From Zopfochytrium polystomum (lineage: Eukaryota; Chytridiomycota; Chytridiomycetes; Chytridiales; Chytridiaceae), in contig JAIVFJ010000160.1 of NCBI GenBank assembly GCA_025765615.1, positions 1 to 64,000 on the forward strand: a stretch of DNA of 64,000 nucleotides. Reading direction: 5' to 3'. This document shows, in pieces, positions 62,869 to 64,000 of the stretch. The notes under the pieces were generated by a model. That model worked only from the letters and a program-made list of their open reading frames with translations. It did no database searches and had not been told where the DNA came from. Position numbers and translations under genes: made by a program. Each line of letters begins with the position of its first letter. Positions within the stretch are counted from its first letter, which is position 1.

Positions 62869-63273
62869 TTATCTATATTCTTCGTTTGACATTTTTATTT
62901 GTCCCATATGATCATATTTTCTAAGAAAAGCACAAAATGTGCTGGATAAAGCTCGTAATGAAGGTGGAAAAATCTTATAACACGTTTTATCAATAACTCT
63001 TGGCATTATACCATCAATCAGTCGTTTTCGTTTCAAAATCCATTCGTCTTCCATTTCGTCAAAACTTCTCACAAATTCACATCTGTTCCATTTAAACTCT
63101 ATGTAATTAGAGAATATCGTTGTTGATGTTTTTGATATGCAATCGAAACACTTTTCATCTATTTTCAATTTGTATCTAATTTTTGGAAGTTTAAATGCTT
63201 TTTCCATATTCATTTTATCATCAAGATTCAAGTATTTATAAATAGTTTCGAATAGTTCAAATGGCAACATCAT
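62869..63273 (-). CDS. F-box-like protein, 134 aa
   Basis: MMLPFELFETIYKYLNLDDK resembles an F-box first helix pair; then KCFDCISKTSTTIFSNYIEF and EWILKRKRLIDGIMPRVIDK. The complete member of a three-copy tandem family. Viral F-box proteins can redirect host ubiquitin ligases; here the F-box assignment is weak beyond the first 40 residues. Leader has AATTAAACAAGAATAAG. Confidence 0.6.
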   Translation of the reverse strand: MMLPFELFETIYKYLNLDDKMNMEKAFKLPKIRYKLKIDEKCFDCISKTSTTIFSNYIEFKWNRCEFVRSFDEMEDEWILKRKRLIDGIMPRVIDKTCYKIFPPSLRALSSTFCAFLRKYDHMGQIKMSNEEYR

Positions 63274-63407
63274 TCTTATTCTTGTTTAATTATTGCATTG
63301 TTTATAGAATTCATGAATGTTATATTTATCGTTCTTTCAACCATTTCTAAGAAATTCAAAGAATTACATGAATTTAGCTAAACATTTATTTCTCATATTA
63401 TTACAAT

Positions 63408-64000
63408 ATGGTTTTAGGCACGAACGCAAATGCATCTCTTTCAAGTATAAATCAAACCTTGTATTTTACAGGTGGTAACATTGGACTCAATACAACGAGT
63501 CCTGCTTATGTTTTGGATGTTTCTGGTAACATTAATGCTACTAGTTTGTATAAAAATGGAACCACTTTCACTATTACAAGCACTATTAAACCAGTTGTTA
63601 CTTACAATACAACAGCAACTTTAACTAGTACTGGATGTGACGTCATCGTTCAAGGTCAGTCTGGAAATCTCAATATTATTTTACCTACTTCTTGGTCAAG
63701 TGGTAGTACTATTAATATTCATAATTTAGGTGGAACTGTTGGAAACTATGGACTTAACAATTCTAGCATATTTGTAAAGATGAACAGTACGTATGCTTCC
63801 GTCGCGCGTCTTTCAGTTGGAGACAGTATAAATGTAACGCCAATTGTTTCCAATCCTACGTCTATTAGCAATCTTCAAAAAATCAATTACAACGTTTCAC
63901 CTCCTATTTTTTTATACACACAATCGACTGTGAACGGAAATTTGTGGAGAGCAATTGAGTGGAGTCCTGAATTAGGAATTTTCGCAGCTCTTTCATACAA
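63408..64000 (+). CDS. Tail-fibre/adhesin-like protein, runs off the window
   Basis: Open frame of at least 197 codons from ATG 63408 to the window end. Thr/Ser/Asn-rich with GGNIGLNTTSPAYVLDVSGN, a pattern shared with phage tail fibres and some large-virus fibre or surface proteins, and later NLWRAIEWSPELGIFAALSY, a pattern known from beta-propeller-like repeats in large-virus proteins. No signal peptide. Likely a structural or attachment-type protein. AT-rich leader with TTATTTCTCATATTATTACA. No stop or shift is seen in the part present. Confidence 0.6.
   Translation, partial: MVLGTNANASLSSINQTLYFTGGNIGLNTTSPAYVLDVSGNINATSLYKNGTTFTITSTIKPVVTYNTTATLTSTGCDVIVQGQSGNLNIILPTSWSSGSTINIHNLGGTVGNYGLNNSSIFVKMNSTYASVARLSVGDSINVTPIVSNPTSISNLQKINYNVSPPIFLYTQSTVNGNLWRAIEWSPELGIFAALSY

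Overview
The window looks like a nuclear chromosome segment of a eukaryote, probably a fungus or another unicellular opisthokont or protist, that carries an endogenised large DNA virus (NCLDV-like) riddled with transposons. Evidence for a eukaryotic host is a gene with five 44-63 nt GT-AG introns (27.3-29.1 kb), two tandem F-box genes (29.1-33.0 kb), copia, chromovirus and LINE retrotransposons, and a Harbinger-type MITE. Evidence for viral DNA is a set of AT-rich, mostly intronless genes: an AEP primase-helicase, three more D5/SF3 helicase relatives, a palm-polymerase/zinc/D5 protein, MSV199-T5orf172, NADAR, KOW, F-box-like and leucine-rich repeat proteins, and a tail-fibre-like protein. Several are followed by palindromic hairpins of the kind known from giant-virus transcript ends. 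No capsid or packaging gene was recognised, so virion origin is an inference.

Layout. 0-1.5 kb: GC-rich sequence without a recognised gene, then a possible small intron-bearing gene with duplicated exons. 1.5-11.1 kb: viral block 1, mostly minus strand (zinc protein, MSV199-T5orf172, primase-helicase, a small plus-strand gene, two broken D5-like paralogues, two hypotheticals). 11.1-24.6 kb: a three-level nest. A ~320 bp MITE (TSD TTA) holds copia A (TSD GTCTC), which holds the intact copia B (TSD GGAAG). 24.6-26 kb: scrambled viral fragments. 26-33 kb: host-like repeats and genes. 33-37.2 kb: viral block 2 (hypotheticals, a coiled-coil membrane protein, an LRR protein). 37.2-47.7 kb: chromovirus D (TSD AGGCT) with copia C (TSD CTGCC) inside it. 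47.7-49.85 kb and 55.1-58.45 kb: viral genes (F-box-like, NADAR, KOW, D5-like, palm polymerase) separated by a 5.2 kb LINE with a 17-bp TSD. 58.45-61.39 kb: chromovirus E (TSD TTAAT) inserted in frame into the palm polymerase gene. 61.4-64 kb: the rest of that gene, three F-box-like paralogues and a tail-fibre-like gene running off the end.

How it fits together. The viral part keeps two separate replication-type proteins but most of its genes have frameshifts, often in homopolymer runs, and five transposon insertions have been resolved to exact target-site duplications within or beside viral genes or inside the MITE there. Copia B and C are nearly identical with matching LTRs, so they are recent. 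The two chromovirus copies lack reverse transcriptase, so they would depend on a full copy elsewhere. Their LTRs carry long, perfectly phased heat-shock-element arrays upstream of a TATA box, plus an 11-nt primer-binding site complementary to the predicted transcript start, as in self-priming Tf1-type elements. This heat-inducible, self-priming, non-autonomous chromovirus family is the most striking system in the window.
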